Notes: generated from the sequence alone by a model not told the origin. Positions 51,929 through 60,601 are shown, counted from the stretch's first letter. The stretch is 64,000 nt of DNA from Spirochaetales bacterium (GCA_016839055.1 JAEKNX010000010.1:62001-126000); one strand, 5' to 3'. A program made the numbers and translations.

Positions 51929-53593
51929 ATGAGAGTTTTTCAGCTGCGACTGCTTGCGGCGGCCTTTCTCCCGCTGCTGTTTCTCGGCTGCGGACTGTTC
52001 GGGGCGAGGTATACTCTGACTCTGTCTGTCGAGAATGAGACCGGAGGGCAGATTACAGCCGATCCCCAGAGTCCGGATTATCTTGAAAACACAATAGTAT
52101 CGCTCTCCGCCGTACCATCTGCTGGCTGGGAATTAGATTCCTGGTCGGGGGTGACCTCGTATGACGGCGAATCATCGTCGGTCCTGATGGACGCCAACCG
52201 TACTGTTACTGCCGTCTTTAAACCATTGCTGTCCCGGTCCAATCCGACCGATGGAATAAGCAATCCTCCGGTCGTTGGTTTTGCACCGGATATGAACGAA
52301 AAATGGACATTCATGATTTATCTCGACGGCGACAACAACCTCGAGGATTATGCCCTCCTCGACTTCGAGGAGATGGAGAAGGGGCTGAAAGAATCCGGAA
52401 ACTCTGCGAATATGAATATAATTGTCCTTTTCGACCGAAAGGATGACGGAGCACTCGATACACAGTGGACGGATTCCCGCTTCTACAAAATTGTTCCCGA
52501 TGTCAGCGACGGCATCGACTCGACCCGACTATATCCACCCGGATTTGATCCTGAGCTGAATATGGCTGACCCTGAAACCCTTACAGGCTTCCTCAAATAC
52601 TGCCGGGACGAATATCCAGCGGAACATTACGCCCTCATGTTCTGGAACCACGGCGGTGGTGCAAGAAGTATAGCCACGAATCCCGTGTCAACAGTGGAGA
52701 CCAGCCGTCACATCTGTGAGGATGTGAGCAGCCCTGGTGACTATCTTTTCACAGATGAGATTCAGCAGGCTGTGAGCGCAGCCTTTCCGGGCGGAATCGA
52801 TGTTATCAGTATGGATGCCTGTGTCATGGGAACGGTGGAGGCCGCCTATGAGTTTCGCGATCTCGCACACTACTATGTCGCATCGATGTCTAATGTAAAC
52901 GCATACGGTTGGGATTATGCCGATCTTTTCGGGAGGATGACATCGGGAGGTTCGGGCTCCGAAGATCTTGCCGCTCTGATGGTTGACTCATACAGGAATT
53001 CGACTTCCTCCCGGACGGATCAGAGTCTTGCGGCAATAAAAACCTCAGGCCTGAGCGCTCTTAAGACAAGGATTGACTTGCTTGCATCAGTACTATATTC
53101 AGCTGATAAAAAGGTGATACTCGAAGACATTCGGGATAATACTGTCAAATTTTTTAACGAAGCCTATGAGCCGGAGGTGATAGCTCAGCCCTATTATGAT
53201 CTCAGTGATTTCTGCTACATGCTGCTCAGTAATGAGGCCTATCTCTCGGCCGAGGTCACATCTGCCGCCCGCGGTGTCCTTGCCGGGCTCGAGGCGGTTG
53301 TCCTTTCGGCCTACGGCGGAAGCGCCTGGGGGAACTACTACGGCTCGGGCACTGACGTAAAGCGCGGGCTGTCGATTTTCTTTTCAAACGGAGAGCGGCA
53401 ATATAACAATGCTTCCCATTATGCCAAGCAGTACTGGTATACAGCCCTTGACTGTTCCTCCCGGGGCCCCTACGGGTTTATCGATTTCTGCACATCCGAC
53501 GAGGACGGCATTGTCGAGACCTGGCGGGAGCTGATGGAGGCATGGTATGATCCCTTCCGGCCGCCTGTAGGTTTTACTCCCGGCTGCTGGTAA
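51929..53593 (+). CDS. Clostripain-family (C11) cysteine protease lipoprotein
   Basis: A 554-residue lipoprotein (lipobox LFLGC). After it comes a divergent InlB B-repeat-like domain (YTLTLSVENETGGQITADPQSPDYLENTIVSLSAVPSAGWELDSWSG ... ANRTVTAVF). The C11 peptidase follows: KWTFMIYLDGDNNLEDYALLDFEEME, catalytic His241 in MFWNHGGGA and Cys298 in VISMDACVMGTVEAAYEFRD. This dyad is diagnostic of clostripain-like proteases, which prefer basic residues at P1 and often self-process. It is the last gene of the envelope operon and the likely processing enzyme of its products. The start codon has a ribosome site only two to three bases away. Confidence 0.9.
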   Translation: MRVFQLRLLAAAFLPLLFLGCGLFGARYTLTLSVENETGGQITADPQSPDYLENTIVSLSAVPSAGWELDSWSGVTSYDGESSSVLMDANRTVTAVFKPLLSRSNPTDGISNPPVVGFAPDMNEKWTFMIYLDGDNNLEDYALLDFEEMEKGLKESGNSANMNIIVLFDRKDDGALDTQWTDSRFYKIVPDVSDGIDSTRLYPPGFDPELNMADPETLTGFLKYCRDEYPAEHYALMFWNHGGGARSIATNPVSTVETSRHICEDVSSPGDYLFTDEIQQAVSAAFPGGIDVISMDACVMGTVEAAYEFRDLAHYYVASMSNVNAYGWDYADLFGRMTSGGSGSEDLAALMVDSYRNSTSSRTDQSLAAIKTSGLSALKTRIDLLASVLYSADKKVILEDIRDNTVKFFNEAYEPEVIAQPYYDLSDFCYMLLSNEAYLSAEVTSAARGVLAGLEAVVLSAYGGSAWGNYYGSGTDVKRGLSIFFSNGERQYNNASHYAKQYWYTALDCSSRGPYGFIDFCTSDEDGIVETWRELMEAWYDPFRPPVGFTPGCW

Positions 53594-53752
53594 TATTTTG
53601 CTTCTTATAATACCGTAATCAAGAAGCTAAAAAGAAGGGCAGAGTCCAAAGTCTAAGCCCCGCCAATGAAAAACAAATTTTTTTATCCTCTTGCTCGCTG
53701 TTGCCTGTCGCCTGATAGGACTTCGTGGCTATAAGGCATTTTTCTTGAATTT

Positions 53753-53784
53753 AAAAAAGGCCATCCAATTTTTATTGGACAGCC
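53753..53784 (-). terminator. Terminator of the serA-immunophilin unit
   Basis: On the minus strand GGC-TG-TCCAAT and ATTGGA-TG-GCC pair around a four-base loop and are followed by TTTTTT, 27 bases after the immunophilin stop. The 217 bases between the two convergent genes hold no other feature. Confidence 0.85.
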
Positions 53785-53810
53785 CTAGCCTTCTTTATTA
53801 TCAATCTAAT

Positions 53811-54878
53811 TTAAAAATCAATCAGCTCGACTTCAAACACCAGATAGGCGTTCGGGGGGATTACACCAGGATGGCCCCGCTCGCCGTATCCGAGTTCGGG
53901 CGGAATGATGAGGGTTCTCTTCTCTCCTTTGCTCATGTCCATTAGTGCCTCATTCCAGCCTTGGATTACCTGGCCGATCTTGAATGTAGCGGGCTCTCCG
54001 CGGTCGACAGAGCTGTCAAACTTTGTTCCGTCTAGGAGGGTTCCTGTATAGTGAGTGGTAACCGCGGTTCCCATTTTGGGTTTGTCGCCGCCGTCGCCTT
54101 TTATTTCTACGATATATCTGAGGCCTGATTCTGTTTCAACTGCAGCGGGCCAGTTCTTTTTAATTAAATCAAGTTCGCCCTTGCGTGCTTCTTCGAGTTT
54201 AGCTTTCGCGTTCGCAGCGGCTCCGCCGATGAGTTCGTCGAAGGCTGCCTGATCGGCTTTGAACGCTTCGGCTTCGGCTCCCTGCCGTATTATTGTTACC
54301 TTCTCAAGCTTGTCGCCCTTCTTGATAGCGTTGACTACATCCATGCCGTTAACAACATGACCGAATACAGTGTGCTTTCCATCGAGCCAGTCAGTCTTGA
54401 CATGGGTGATGAAGAATTGGCTTCCGTTTGTTCCGGGTCCGCTGTTTGCCATTGAAAGGATTCCTGGGCCTGTGTGTTTCAGGCTCGGGTCAAACTCGTC
54501 AGGGAATTTATAACCTGGATCACCGGTTCCTGTTCCCAGGGGGCATCCGCCCTGAACCATAAAGTTGTCGATTACCCGGTGAAATTTAAGGCCGTCATAG
54601 AATGGTCCATCACCCTTTGAGTTCTTTATTGTTCCCTCGGCAAGGCCAACAAAGTTGGTAACAGTCATCGGGGTTTTTTTGTATTCAAGTTCCAGCAGGA
54701 TTGTTCCCCTGCTTGTTGTCATCTCGGCATATAAGCCGTCACTTAGCGCCATCTGCGCCTCCTTGTGTTCGGTTGTATCTGCTCCGGCTGTGTTCTTACT
54801 ATTCTCGGTGTTCGTGCAGGAGAGGAGCATAATTGAGAGTGCAGCCAGAAGCAGAGCTGTAATATTTTTATTCAGCAT
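53811..54878 (-). CDS. Cyclophilin-FKBP dual-domain peptidyl-prolyl isomerase lipoprotein
   Basis: A 355-residue lipoprotein (lipobox MLLSC, about Cys21). It holds two different proline isomerases: a cyclophilin domain (about 48-205: [55 protein letters not shown]) and an FKBP domain (about 265-355: [61 protein letters not shown]). A linker with a charged helix separates them. Such cyclophilin-first dual immunophilins have been reported from Treponema and Flavobacterium. It probably folds or repairs envelope proteins. ATG follows GAGGGAAA inside the serA stop region, so it is coupled to serA. Confidence 0.93.
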   Translation of the reverse strand: MLNKNITALLLAALSIMLLSCTNTENSKNTAGADTTEHKEAQMALSDGLYAEMTTSRGTILLELEYKKTPMTVTNFVGLAEGTIKNSKGDGPFYDGLKFHRVIDNFMVQGGCPLGTGTGDPGYKFPDEFDPSLKHTGPGILSMANSGPGTNGSQFFITHVKTDWLDGKHTVFGHVVNGMDVVNAIKKGDKLEKVTIIRQGAEAEAFKADQAAFDELIGGAAANAKAKLEEARKGELDLIKKNWPAAVETESGLRYIVEIKGDGGDKPKMGTAVTTHYTGTLLDGTKFDSSVDRGEPATFKIGQVIQGWNEALMDMSKGEKRTLIIPPELGYGERGHPGVIPPNAYLVFEVELIDF

Positions 54879-56051
54879 TTATTTTCCCTCTATTATTCTT
54901 GTAAAAATAACACCATCTATCTTTTCGATAGCGTCTTTCACATTTTCGGGCACCGGGCCGTCTATGTCAATAAGATTATAAGCATAATCACGCTTGTTAC
55001 GGTTTATCATGTTTGCGATATTGAGATTGTGTTCTGCGAGAAGAGATGAAATCTGACCGACCATATTCGGAACATTTTTGTTTCCAATTATTATTCTCGT
55101 GTCTCCGTTCATCTCCATCTCACAGTCGGGGTAATTTACGGAGTTTCTGATGTTTCCGGTTTCAAGAAAGCTGACAATCTGGTTTACGGCCATTACTGCG
55201 CAATTCTCCTCGGCCTCCGGAGTTGAAGCGCCGAGATGCGGAATGGGGATTATGTTTTCGCTGCCGAGCATGTCCTTGTCAGGAAAATCGGTCACGTAGC
55301 GGTCTATTATTCCTTCGTTTATCGCCTCTTTCAAGGCCTTGGTCTCAACTAATCCGCCTCGGGCAAAGTTGAGGATTTTTACGCCCTTCTTCATTAATCC
55401 GATTTTTTCTTTATTAATAAAATCCTTGGTCGAATCGTTCAGGGGGATGTGGAGACTGATATAGTCACAACAGGAAAGCAGTGCTTCGACCGATTCAGCC
55501 TTTGATACAGCCCTGGACAACCCCCAGGCGGCGTCGATAGATATATAGGGATCATAACCGATAACATTCATTCCGAGGGCGGCTGCGTCATTTGCCACCA
55601 TCACTCCAATCGCGCCAAGGCCGATAATTCCGAGAGTCTTACCCTTTATTTCGCTTCCGGCGAAGGCTGATTTACCCTTCTCAACGAGTTTCGGGATGTC
55701 GTCTCCCTTGCCGGCAAGCTCTTCTGTCCACCTGACTCCGCGGATGATCTTCCGAGATGAGATGAAAAGACTCATCAGGACGAGTTCCTTCACGCTGTTT
55801 GCGTTTGCACCCGGGGTGTTGAAGACGACAATTCCCTTCCCGGTGTACTCCTCGACCGGAATGTTGTTAGTGCCGGCTCCGGCACGGGCGACCGCCTTTA
55901 GTCCCGCGGGAAGCTCCATTCCATGCATCTTGAAACTTCTGAGAATTATTGCATCCGCGTAAGCATCCTCTCCGTCTACGGAGTACCTGCTGTAATCAAT
56001 AAGATTCAGTCCTTTTTTTGATATCTTGTTAAGAGTAGTAATATTATACAT
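54879..56051 (-). CDS. serA: D-3-phosphoglycerate dehydrogenase SerA
   Basis: The first enzyme of serine biosynthesis: it oxidises 3-phosphoglycerate with NAD. Visible are AVARAGAGTNNIPVEEYTGKGIVVFNTPGANANSVKEL, the NAD site LGIIGLGAIGVMVANDAAALGMNVIGYDPY, FARGGLVETKAL and the catalytic His in IPHLGASTPEAEENC. A C-terminal ACT domain (about 318-390) is the usual serine-sensing module. The 390-residue length fits the short form without the intervening domain. GAGGA precedes the ATG. serC and serB are not adjacent. Confidence 0.95.
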   Translation of the reverse strand: MYNITTLNKISKKGLNLIDYSRYSVDGEDAYADAIILRSFKMHGMELPAGLKAVARAGAGTNNIPVEEYTGKGIVVFNTPGANANSVKELVLMSLFISSRKIIRGVRWTEELAGKGDDIPKLVEKGKSAFAGSEIKGKTLGIIGLGAIGVMVANDAAALGMNVIGYDPYISIDAAWGLSRAVSKAESVEALLSCCDYISLHIPLNDSTKDFINKEKIGLMKKGVKILNFARGGLVETKALKEAINEGIIDRYVTDFPDKDMLGSENIIPIPHLGASTPEAEENCAVMAVNQIVSFLETGNIRNSVNYPDCEMEMNGDTRIIIGNKNVPNMVGQISSLLAEHNLNIANMINRNKRDYAYNLIDIDGPVPENVKDAIEKIDGVIFTRIIEGK

Positions 56052-56099
56052 CGTTGTCCTCGTCTGTCGCTGTGCTGTTTATTTATGACTCTTTTGGAG

Positions 56100-57071
56100 T
56101 CATTCTTTTATTTCCACCAGGCTGCTGAGCATTTCATCATCATCGAAGATAAATTTACCGGAAAGCTTTTCACCTTTTAGCATACGCGGAAGCCAGAGTG
56201 CGTCATCGGCCCACATTTTTCCCAGCGGAATCTGTTCGATGTTGCACCAGAAGGGTTCTGCTTCATCAGTCTCAATCATCTCACCCTCAAAGGACTCTGC
56301 ATAGAAGACAAAACCCCTCAGTGAATGACCGTTCTTGAAGATGAAGGATAGATCGGTTACATATTCAGGATCAATCGGAGTTAGTCCGACTTCTTCCTGG
56401 CATTCTCTAACCGCTGCTTCCAGGGGCATCTCTCCTGCTTCAATTCTTCCGCCGGGGGCGTTGACTTTACCGGCTCCGAGTCCTGTTTTCTTATTAATCA
56501 GAAGGAGCTGATCCTTGTCTCTAATATAACAGATTACTGCCTGCTCGGTGAATTTCCAGCTGTCCCAGTCAACTTCGTCGACTGTGTCCGGAACTACGAC
56601 AGGTTCTTCTGCGACGGGTTCCGGTTTCGGCGGTACTTTCATGAGTTTCTGGAGGAATCCGGGCTTGGGTTCGTCTTCTTCTACGGGCGGGTCACAAACG
56701 GGGCACATGTTCGAATCATAGTACAAGATCCGGTTGTGATCGAGTTTTGCTCCGCAGGATGTACATTTGAGGGTGTAGGGAAGGGCTTTCTTCCGAAGAA
56801 TATAGGCGGCAACTGCTATAATAGCTACCCCGGCGATTAGAAAATAATCGGAGATCGCCTCTTTGGCCGCTATCAGTATTACAATTACGTAGAATACGAA
56901 GACCAGGGCGGCCCAGATAAGAGTAGATATTCTTTTCTTTTCACAATGTTTCTGGTGTCTTCTTTGGGTAATATTTAGTATGGCTGTGGCTGCGAGCACC
57001 CAGAAGACTGGTTCTGTAAGTTTTTCTGCTATCATGAAATAGAAAATAGCAATAGGCTGATTAATAGTCAA
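56100..57071 (-). CDS. Membrane-anchored NUDIX hydrolase with zinc-ribbon
   Basis: A 323-residue protein. Two or three hydrophobic helices occupy the first 90 residues (ISTLIWAALVFVFYVIVILIAA; YFLIAGVAIIAVAAYIL). A zinc ribbon CTSCGAKLD ... NMCPVCDPP follows (about 99-125), then a Pro/Glu-rich linker. The NUDIX domain (about 172-323) has the complete box GRIEAGEMPLEAAVRECQEEVGL. The box is intact, so pyrophosphohydrolase activity is expected, though the substrate is unknown. TTG 57071 is chosen because an ideal AAGGAGG lies ten bases upstream; ATG 57035 is an alternative. The ribosome site overlaps the -35 box of the divergent gene. Confidence 0.8.
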   Translation of the reverse strand: MTINQPIAIFYFMIAEKLTEPVFWVLAATAILNITQRRHQKHCEKKRISTLIWAALVFVFYVIVILIAAKEAISDYFLIAGVAIIAVAAYILRKKALPYTLKCTSCGAKLDHNRILYYDSNMCPVCDPPVEEDEPKPGFLQKLMKVPPKPEPVAEEPVVVPDTVDEVDWDSWKFTEQAVICYIRDKDQLLLINKKTGLGAGKVNAPGGRIEAGEMPLEAAVRECQEEVGLTPIDPEYVTDLSFIFKNGHSLRGFVFYAESFEGEMIETDEAEPFWCNIEQIPLGKMWADDALWLPRMLKGEKLSGKFIFDDDEMLSSLVEIKE

Positions 57072-57086
57072 TGGCGGATTCCCTCC

Positions 57087-57115
57087 TTGATTTTTTAATG
57101 ATTGCGGGCTATAAA
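57087..57115 (+). promoter_or_regulatory. Promoter of the PAP2-like gene, leaderless
   Basis: TTGATT (57087-57092), 17 bases, TATAAA (57110-57115), then eight bases to ATG 57124. The -35 overlaps the ribosome site of the divergent NUDIX gene. Confidence 0.6.
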
Positions 57116-57123
57116 CTGATGGA

Positions 57124-58017
57124 ATGAAAAATCATAGAAAGAATAAGAATGGAATACAGAAAACAACCCCGGTTTTTTTATGGATATCCGCTTTATTCAG
57201 ACCTGAAATTCGCGCAGGTCTGGGTAAAACATTGTCGGCAATTTTTATAAAATTCTTCTTTTATCAATTTCAAACGGTTCTCTTCCCCAAGACCAGACCA
57301 GTTGTAAACATTGATCATCCGTTGGATGAGAATATTCCGTTTGATCCCTCATGGGTCGGTCTTTACAATACTTTTACCGTATTCTGGATGAAGTCGGCCG
57401 GCTGGCTGCTTAAAACCTTCGGTCCTGAGGCTGCCTCCGATGTTGCCGCTTTTACAAGGGATATTGCGCTGATGTATAACACCGCCGGTGATGTATACGG
57501 AAAATGTCAGTCTACAACAAACCGTCCGGCAGTATTTGCCAATTTTAACTTCATTATAATACACATCTTCGATCCTCATCTGCACTGCATTCCGAGTCTT
57601 CATGTCATGGTTTGTGCCTACACCGGCTTCATGACCTCCGAGATTATTAAAAAACATGCTGATGATCCCGAAAAATACCGGGCAGAGCTTGACTGGGTTC
57701 ATAAGAACGCACTTGAGATTATTGAATCGGTCCTTCTTGTAAAGCAGCACAGTGTTAACTGCATTCCTGCGGGCTATTTTATGATGTCGATGCTGTTCGA
57801 TAATTTTCGCACAGCCTGGGCTAGTCGTTATATGGATGAAATGTTTCAAGATGACCCGAAGGGCATTTCCGAAGTTCCGATAATTGTTGAATATATCAAA
57901 AATTTATATACGCGCTTCATGAATGATTATAAAATAAATGGTGATCAAACCCAGGTTCTTCTGGATTTCCTTAAAGAATATGAGAATGGTAAAAAGAAGA
58001 TAAAAAAAAGCACCTAG
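57124..58017 (+). CDS. PAP2-like protein of unknown function
   Basis: A 297-residue protein. Two segments match the phosphatidic-acid-phosphatase (PAP2/AUR1) signature: HCIPSLHVMVCAYTGF (about 152-168, for the PSLH motif) and LLVKQHSVNCIPAGYFMM (about 203-220, for TKQHxxxDxxAG). In the latter, Asp is replaced by Cys. The first motif KxxxxxxRP is not found and only weak hydrophobic stretches are present, so it may be a soluble or peripheral relative. Activity is uncertain. The following gene begins 10 bases downstream, so the two form a unit. Confidence 0.6.
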   Translation: MKNHRKNKNGIQKTTPVFLWISALFRPEIRAGLGKTLSAIFIKFFFYQFQTVLFPKTRPVVNIDHPLDENIPFDPSWVGLYNTFTVFWMKSAGWLLKTFGPEAASDVAAFTRDIALMYNTAGDVYGKCQSTTNRPAVFANFNFIIIHIFDPHLHCIPSLHVMVCAYTGFMTSEIIKKHADDPEKYRAELDWVHKNALEIIESVLLVKQHSVNCIPAGYFMMSMLFDNFRTAWASRYMDEMFQDDPKGISEVPIIVEYIKNLYTRFMNDYKINGDQTQVLLDFLKEYENGKKKIKKST

Positions 58018-58027
58018 GGAGTAGAAA

Positions 58028-59176
58028 TTGGTCGAGACAAAGCGTAATCCTGAAACCGAGAGGTTTCTAAAAAGTCTTGGATTTCCGGTAGTTAATGTTC
58101 ACAATTCGAACAACCATCATGATTTTACCAGACCTTCGAGGAGGATTCTGGTGATAGGACCTATGGGTTCGGGAAAGACCGAATTCTCAGCCCGTGTGTG
58201 GCGTGATTCAAAGGTTGCTCTTAAGAAATCAGAAGAAGTAGAGGACCTTACTACGAGTCACGGAGCCGATCGGCGACGGGTTTTTTTTGTCCGATCACTT
58301 CTTGATGCCGGGCGGTTTTCCGATTATCCGGAGGACGCTCTTGCATACCGGGGCGGATATGAACGCTGCGGCGCGAATATCGCCCGTATTCGAGACTCCT
58401 TCGAACTTGAGGCTGTAATCGAGAAGCATCTTGAGGTTGGAACATGGATAATCGATGAGGCCTCTTTTTATGATGAGCGGATTGCCTATGTAGTAAACCG
58501 TTATTCTGAACAGTACGGGATGAATTTTATCTTTCCAACTCTTATTCTTAACTTCAGGCGTGATATTTTCAATGCCTCGGCAAGGTTTCTGCTCGGTGTG
58601 TCTACCGATGTGTTTACTCTCACTGCTTATTGCGAGCATGAGGACTGCATTGCTGATTCCTACTATACCTACAGGTATTACCGGGTCGATGGAAATGAGT
58701 GTCCGGCACTCTATTTTGATCCGCTTATAATAATCGGTGGAGACTCCGAGAAAGAAAATCCGCTCGAACCTAACTACTGTACCCGCTGTGATGAGCACCA
58801 TTATCTGCCAGGAAAGGATTATACCTTTCTCGTCCTCAAGCCGCTTGGGCTGGAGGCCTCACGAGGAAACATCGATCCGCTGAAGCAGGAACTCTTTTCT
58901 ATCAAGAATGAGATGGAACGCTCACAGCTCTATCAGGTGCTCAGGGAAGTCTTCCTTGATACCGAACCGTCCGAGCCAATATGCATGAACGCGCTGAATG
59001 TCCCTTGCATAGCGGAGAAGGCCCTGATATATCTTTTTGCCGAGGAAAACCTTCTGTCTGAGGATCAGCTCAAGCGCCTCGCCGAAGAATTATCCCTCGA
59101 TGCTACCTACATGTCCAAAACCCTTGAAGACAACAGGCGCCCTGTTAACTTTGAACAGTTGACACTCTTCAGTTAG
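58028..59176 (+). CDS. Thymidine-kinase-like P-loop protein
   Basis: A 382-residue protein with the general layout of bacterial thymidine kinase (type II). The P-loop is RRILVIGPMGSGKTEFSARV (residues 44-51). VGTWIIDEASFYDERIAYVVNRYSEQYGMNFIFPTLILNFRRDIF corresponds to DE-Q-F and the lid. A cysteine block CEHEDC ... NYCTRCDEHHY corresponds to the TK zinc ribbon. Long insertions and a 100-residue helical C-terminus are not normal TK. It may be an authentic but divergent TK or a regulator built on the fold. TTG 58028 follows AGGGAG by six bases. Confidence 0.65.
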   Translation: MVETKRNPETERFLKSLGFPVVNVHNSNNHHDFTRPSRRILVIGPMGSGKTEFSARVWRDSKVALKKSEEVEDLTTSHGADRRRVFFVRSLLDAGRFSDYPEDALAYRGGYERCGANIARIRDSFELEAVIEKHLEVGTWIIDEASFYDERIAYVVNRYSEQYGMNFIFPTLILNFRRDIFNASARFLLGVSTDVFTLTAYCEHEDCIADSYYTYRYYRVDGNECPALYFDPLIIIGGDSEKENPLEPNYCTRCDEHHYLPGKDYTFLVLKPLGLEASRGNIDPLKQELFSIKNEMERSQLYQVLREVFLDTEPSEPICMNALNVPCIAEKALIYLFAEENLLSEDQLKRLAEELSLDATYMSKTLEDNRRPVNFEQLTLFS

Positions 59177-59206
59177 GATCTCCATTTTTCCCCTGAGTAT
59201 CTGTAC

Positions 59207-59236
59207 TTGACACATTATGTAACCATAAGGTAACAT
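59207..59236 (+). promoter_or_regulatory. Promoter of the TetR unit
   Basis: TTGACA (59207-59212), 18 bases, TAACAT (59231-59236). The operator overlaps spacer and -10. Confidence 0.6.
59217..59236. promoter_or_regulatory. TetR-type operator
   Basis: A 20-bp palindrome, ATGTAACC-ATAA-GGTAACAT, matching its own reverse complement at 16 of 20 positions. It covers the promoter of the TetR gene, as expected for autoregulation. Confidence 0.6.
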
Positions 59237-59255
59237 CTGTTCAACAGGAAGAACA

Positions 59256-59876
59256 ATGAAAAACAGAACTGAAACAGAAAGCCGAATCCTTGATGCGGTT
59301 ACGGCCATCGTGCTCGAGGAAGGAATGACAGGAGTCGGAGTAAACAGCATTGCCGTGAAGGCGGACTGCTCAAAGGTGCTTATTTATCGGTATTTTGGAG
59401 GACTCGACGGACTGCTCTCAAGGTGGGCGGAAGGCAACAACTACTGGATCAGGCAGGTCGGGAGGCAGAATTTGGCGGCGCTATCTGGGGCCACTCTCGA
59501 ACTTAAGGAAAAGATAACAGCTGATGTATTCAAAGGTCAGCTGAAGGACATGCGGTCAGAGCGGGTTATGCGGGAGCTTATCCGCTGGCAGCTAAGTGAG
59601 GATAATCCTGTCTGCAGAGCTATGATGGCCCGGGCTGAAGAGAAGGGTCTTGGCCTGACGACTGCCCTTCTGGAGAATACCGAGACTAATCTTGATGTTG
59701 AGGCAATTACAGCCCTAGTCGTCAGCGGAATATTTTATCTGACTCTGTCATCTGACCATGCTCCGGTTTTCAATGGAGTGCGGCTCGATGCAGAGGAGGG
59801 CTGGGAGCGGATAGAAGGCGCAATCGAACAGATTGCAGATATGATGTTTTCACGAATACAGGAGAAGAAGAAATGA
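59256..59876 (+). CDS. TetR/AcrR-family repressor
   Basis: A 206-residue regulator. The N-terminal helix-turn-helix is TESRILDAVTAIVLEEGMTGVGVNSIAVKADCSKVLIYRYFGGLDGLL. The rest is the ligand-binding helical domain, with no specific subfamily seen. AGGAAG precedes ATG 59256. It overlaps the next gene by four bases (ATGA), so repressor and lipoprotein are coupled. The palindrome in its own promoter is the probable binding site. Confidence 0.92.
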   Translation: MKNRTETESRILDAVTAIVLEEGMTGVGVNSIAVKADCSKVLIYRYFGGLDGLLSRWAEGNNYWIRQVGRQNLAALSGATLELKEKITADVFKGQLKDMRSERVMRELIRWQLSEDNPVCRAMMARAEEKGLGLTTALLENTETNLDVEAITALVVSGIFYLTLSSDHAPVFNGVRLDAEEGWERIEGAIEQIADMMFSRIQEKKK

Positions 59877-60601
59877 ATAGTATCAAATGGATTATTTTGT
59901 CGGTAATGGCAGCTGTAGCGGTAATTTCGTGCAGCAGTTCCGGTGGAGCTGAAGTCAGGGCAGAAATTGATGGTGATTACAGGCTGGTGATAGAGACAGG
60001 TGATTCATGGCTGCATGAGTTTGATCTCTTTCTTTGGTTTAAACTGGATAATCCGCCTCAGTACGCGGTCTGGATGGAAGATTTGGACGGGAATTATCTT
60101 GAGACTATTGCCGTCACAGAGAAGATTGCGAAGGGGAAATGGATTGCAAACGATGGAAACAGAAGAGTGGAAGCTCTTCCGTACTGGAGTCACCGCCGCG
60201 GAGTGGTTTATTCTGACGGCCTCATGTTGCCAAGTGGTGATAACCCCCTGCCGGATGCCGTCACAACAGCTTCGGCAAAAACTGATTCTCGACTGGGGTT
60301 TAATCCTGAAATTGAGGGACCTGTCCGAATAGTAGCGGAGTTCAACCATTCTATGGATTACAATACGGAATATCCGGAAGATGCAGGAACCGGTGGGGCC
60401 GACAGTAACGTCAGCGGACAGCCTTCTGTTGTATTTTCAGCAATAGTTGATCTGAGAGAACTTGCTCCAGGATCTGTTCAGCTCAATCTATCTGGTCATG
60501 GTTCTCCGGATGGTTCGGACGGGAACTTGTATTCTGACCTCGGCAGCCTTACAACGGCTTTGAGTATTGTCGATTCAGTTTGGATTGAGGGGAATTTATA
60601 A
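59873..60601 (+). CDS. Lipoprotein controlled with the TetR repressor
   Basis: A 242-residue lipoprotein (lipobox AVISC, Cys20). The mature part is beta-rich: DYRLVIETGDSWLHEFDLFLWFKLDNPPQYAVWMEDLDGNYLETIAVTEKIAKGKW, then RVEALPYWSHRRG and GPVRIVAEFNHSMDYNTEYPEDA. The PPQYAVWMED segment recalls the exported DUF2271 family, but this is a weak memory match. It is translationally coupled to the TetR gene. The substrate or signal is unknown. Confidence 0.72.
   Translation: MNSIKWIILSVMAAVAVISCSSSGGAEVRAEIDGDYRLVIETGDSWLHEFDLFLWFKLDNPPQYAVWMEDLDGNYLETIAVTEKIAKGKWIANDGNRRVEALPYWSHRRGVVYSDGLMLPSGDNPLPDAVTTASAKTDSRLGFNPEIEGPVRIVAEFNHSMDYNTEYPEDAGTGGADSNVSGQPSVVFSAIVDLRELAPGSVQLNLSGHGSPDGSDGNLYSDLGSLTTALSIVDSVWIEGNL

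Noticed and set aside
58028-59176. Calling the gene tdk outright
   Set aside because: The P-loop and Cys clusters fit, but length, insertions and C-terminus do not match ordinary thymidine kinase.
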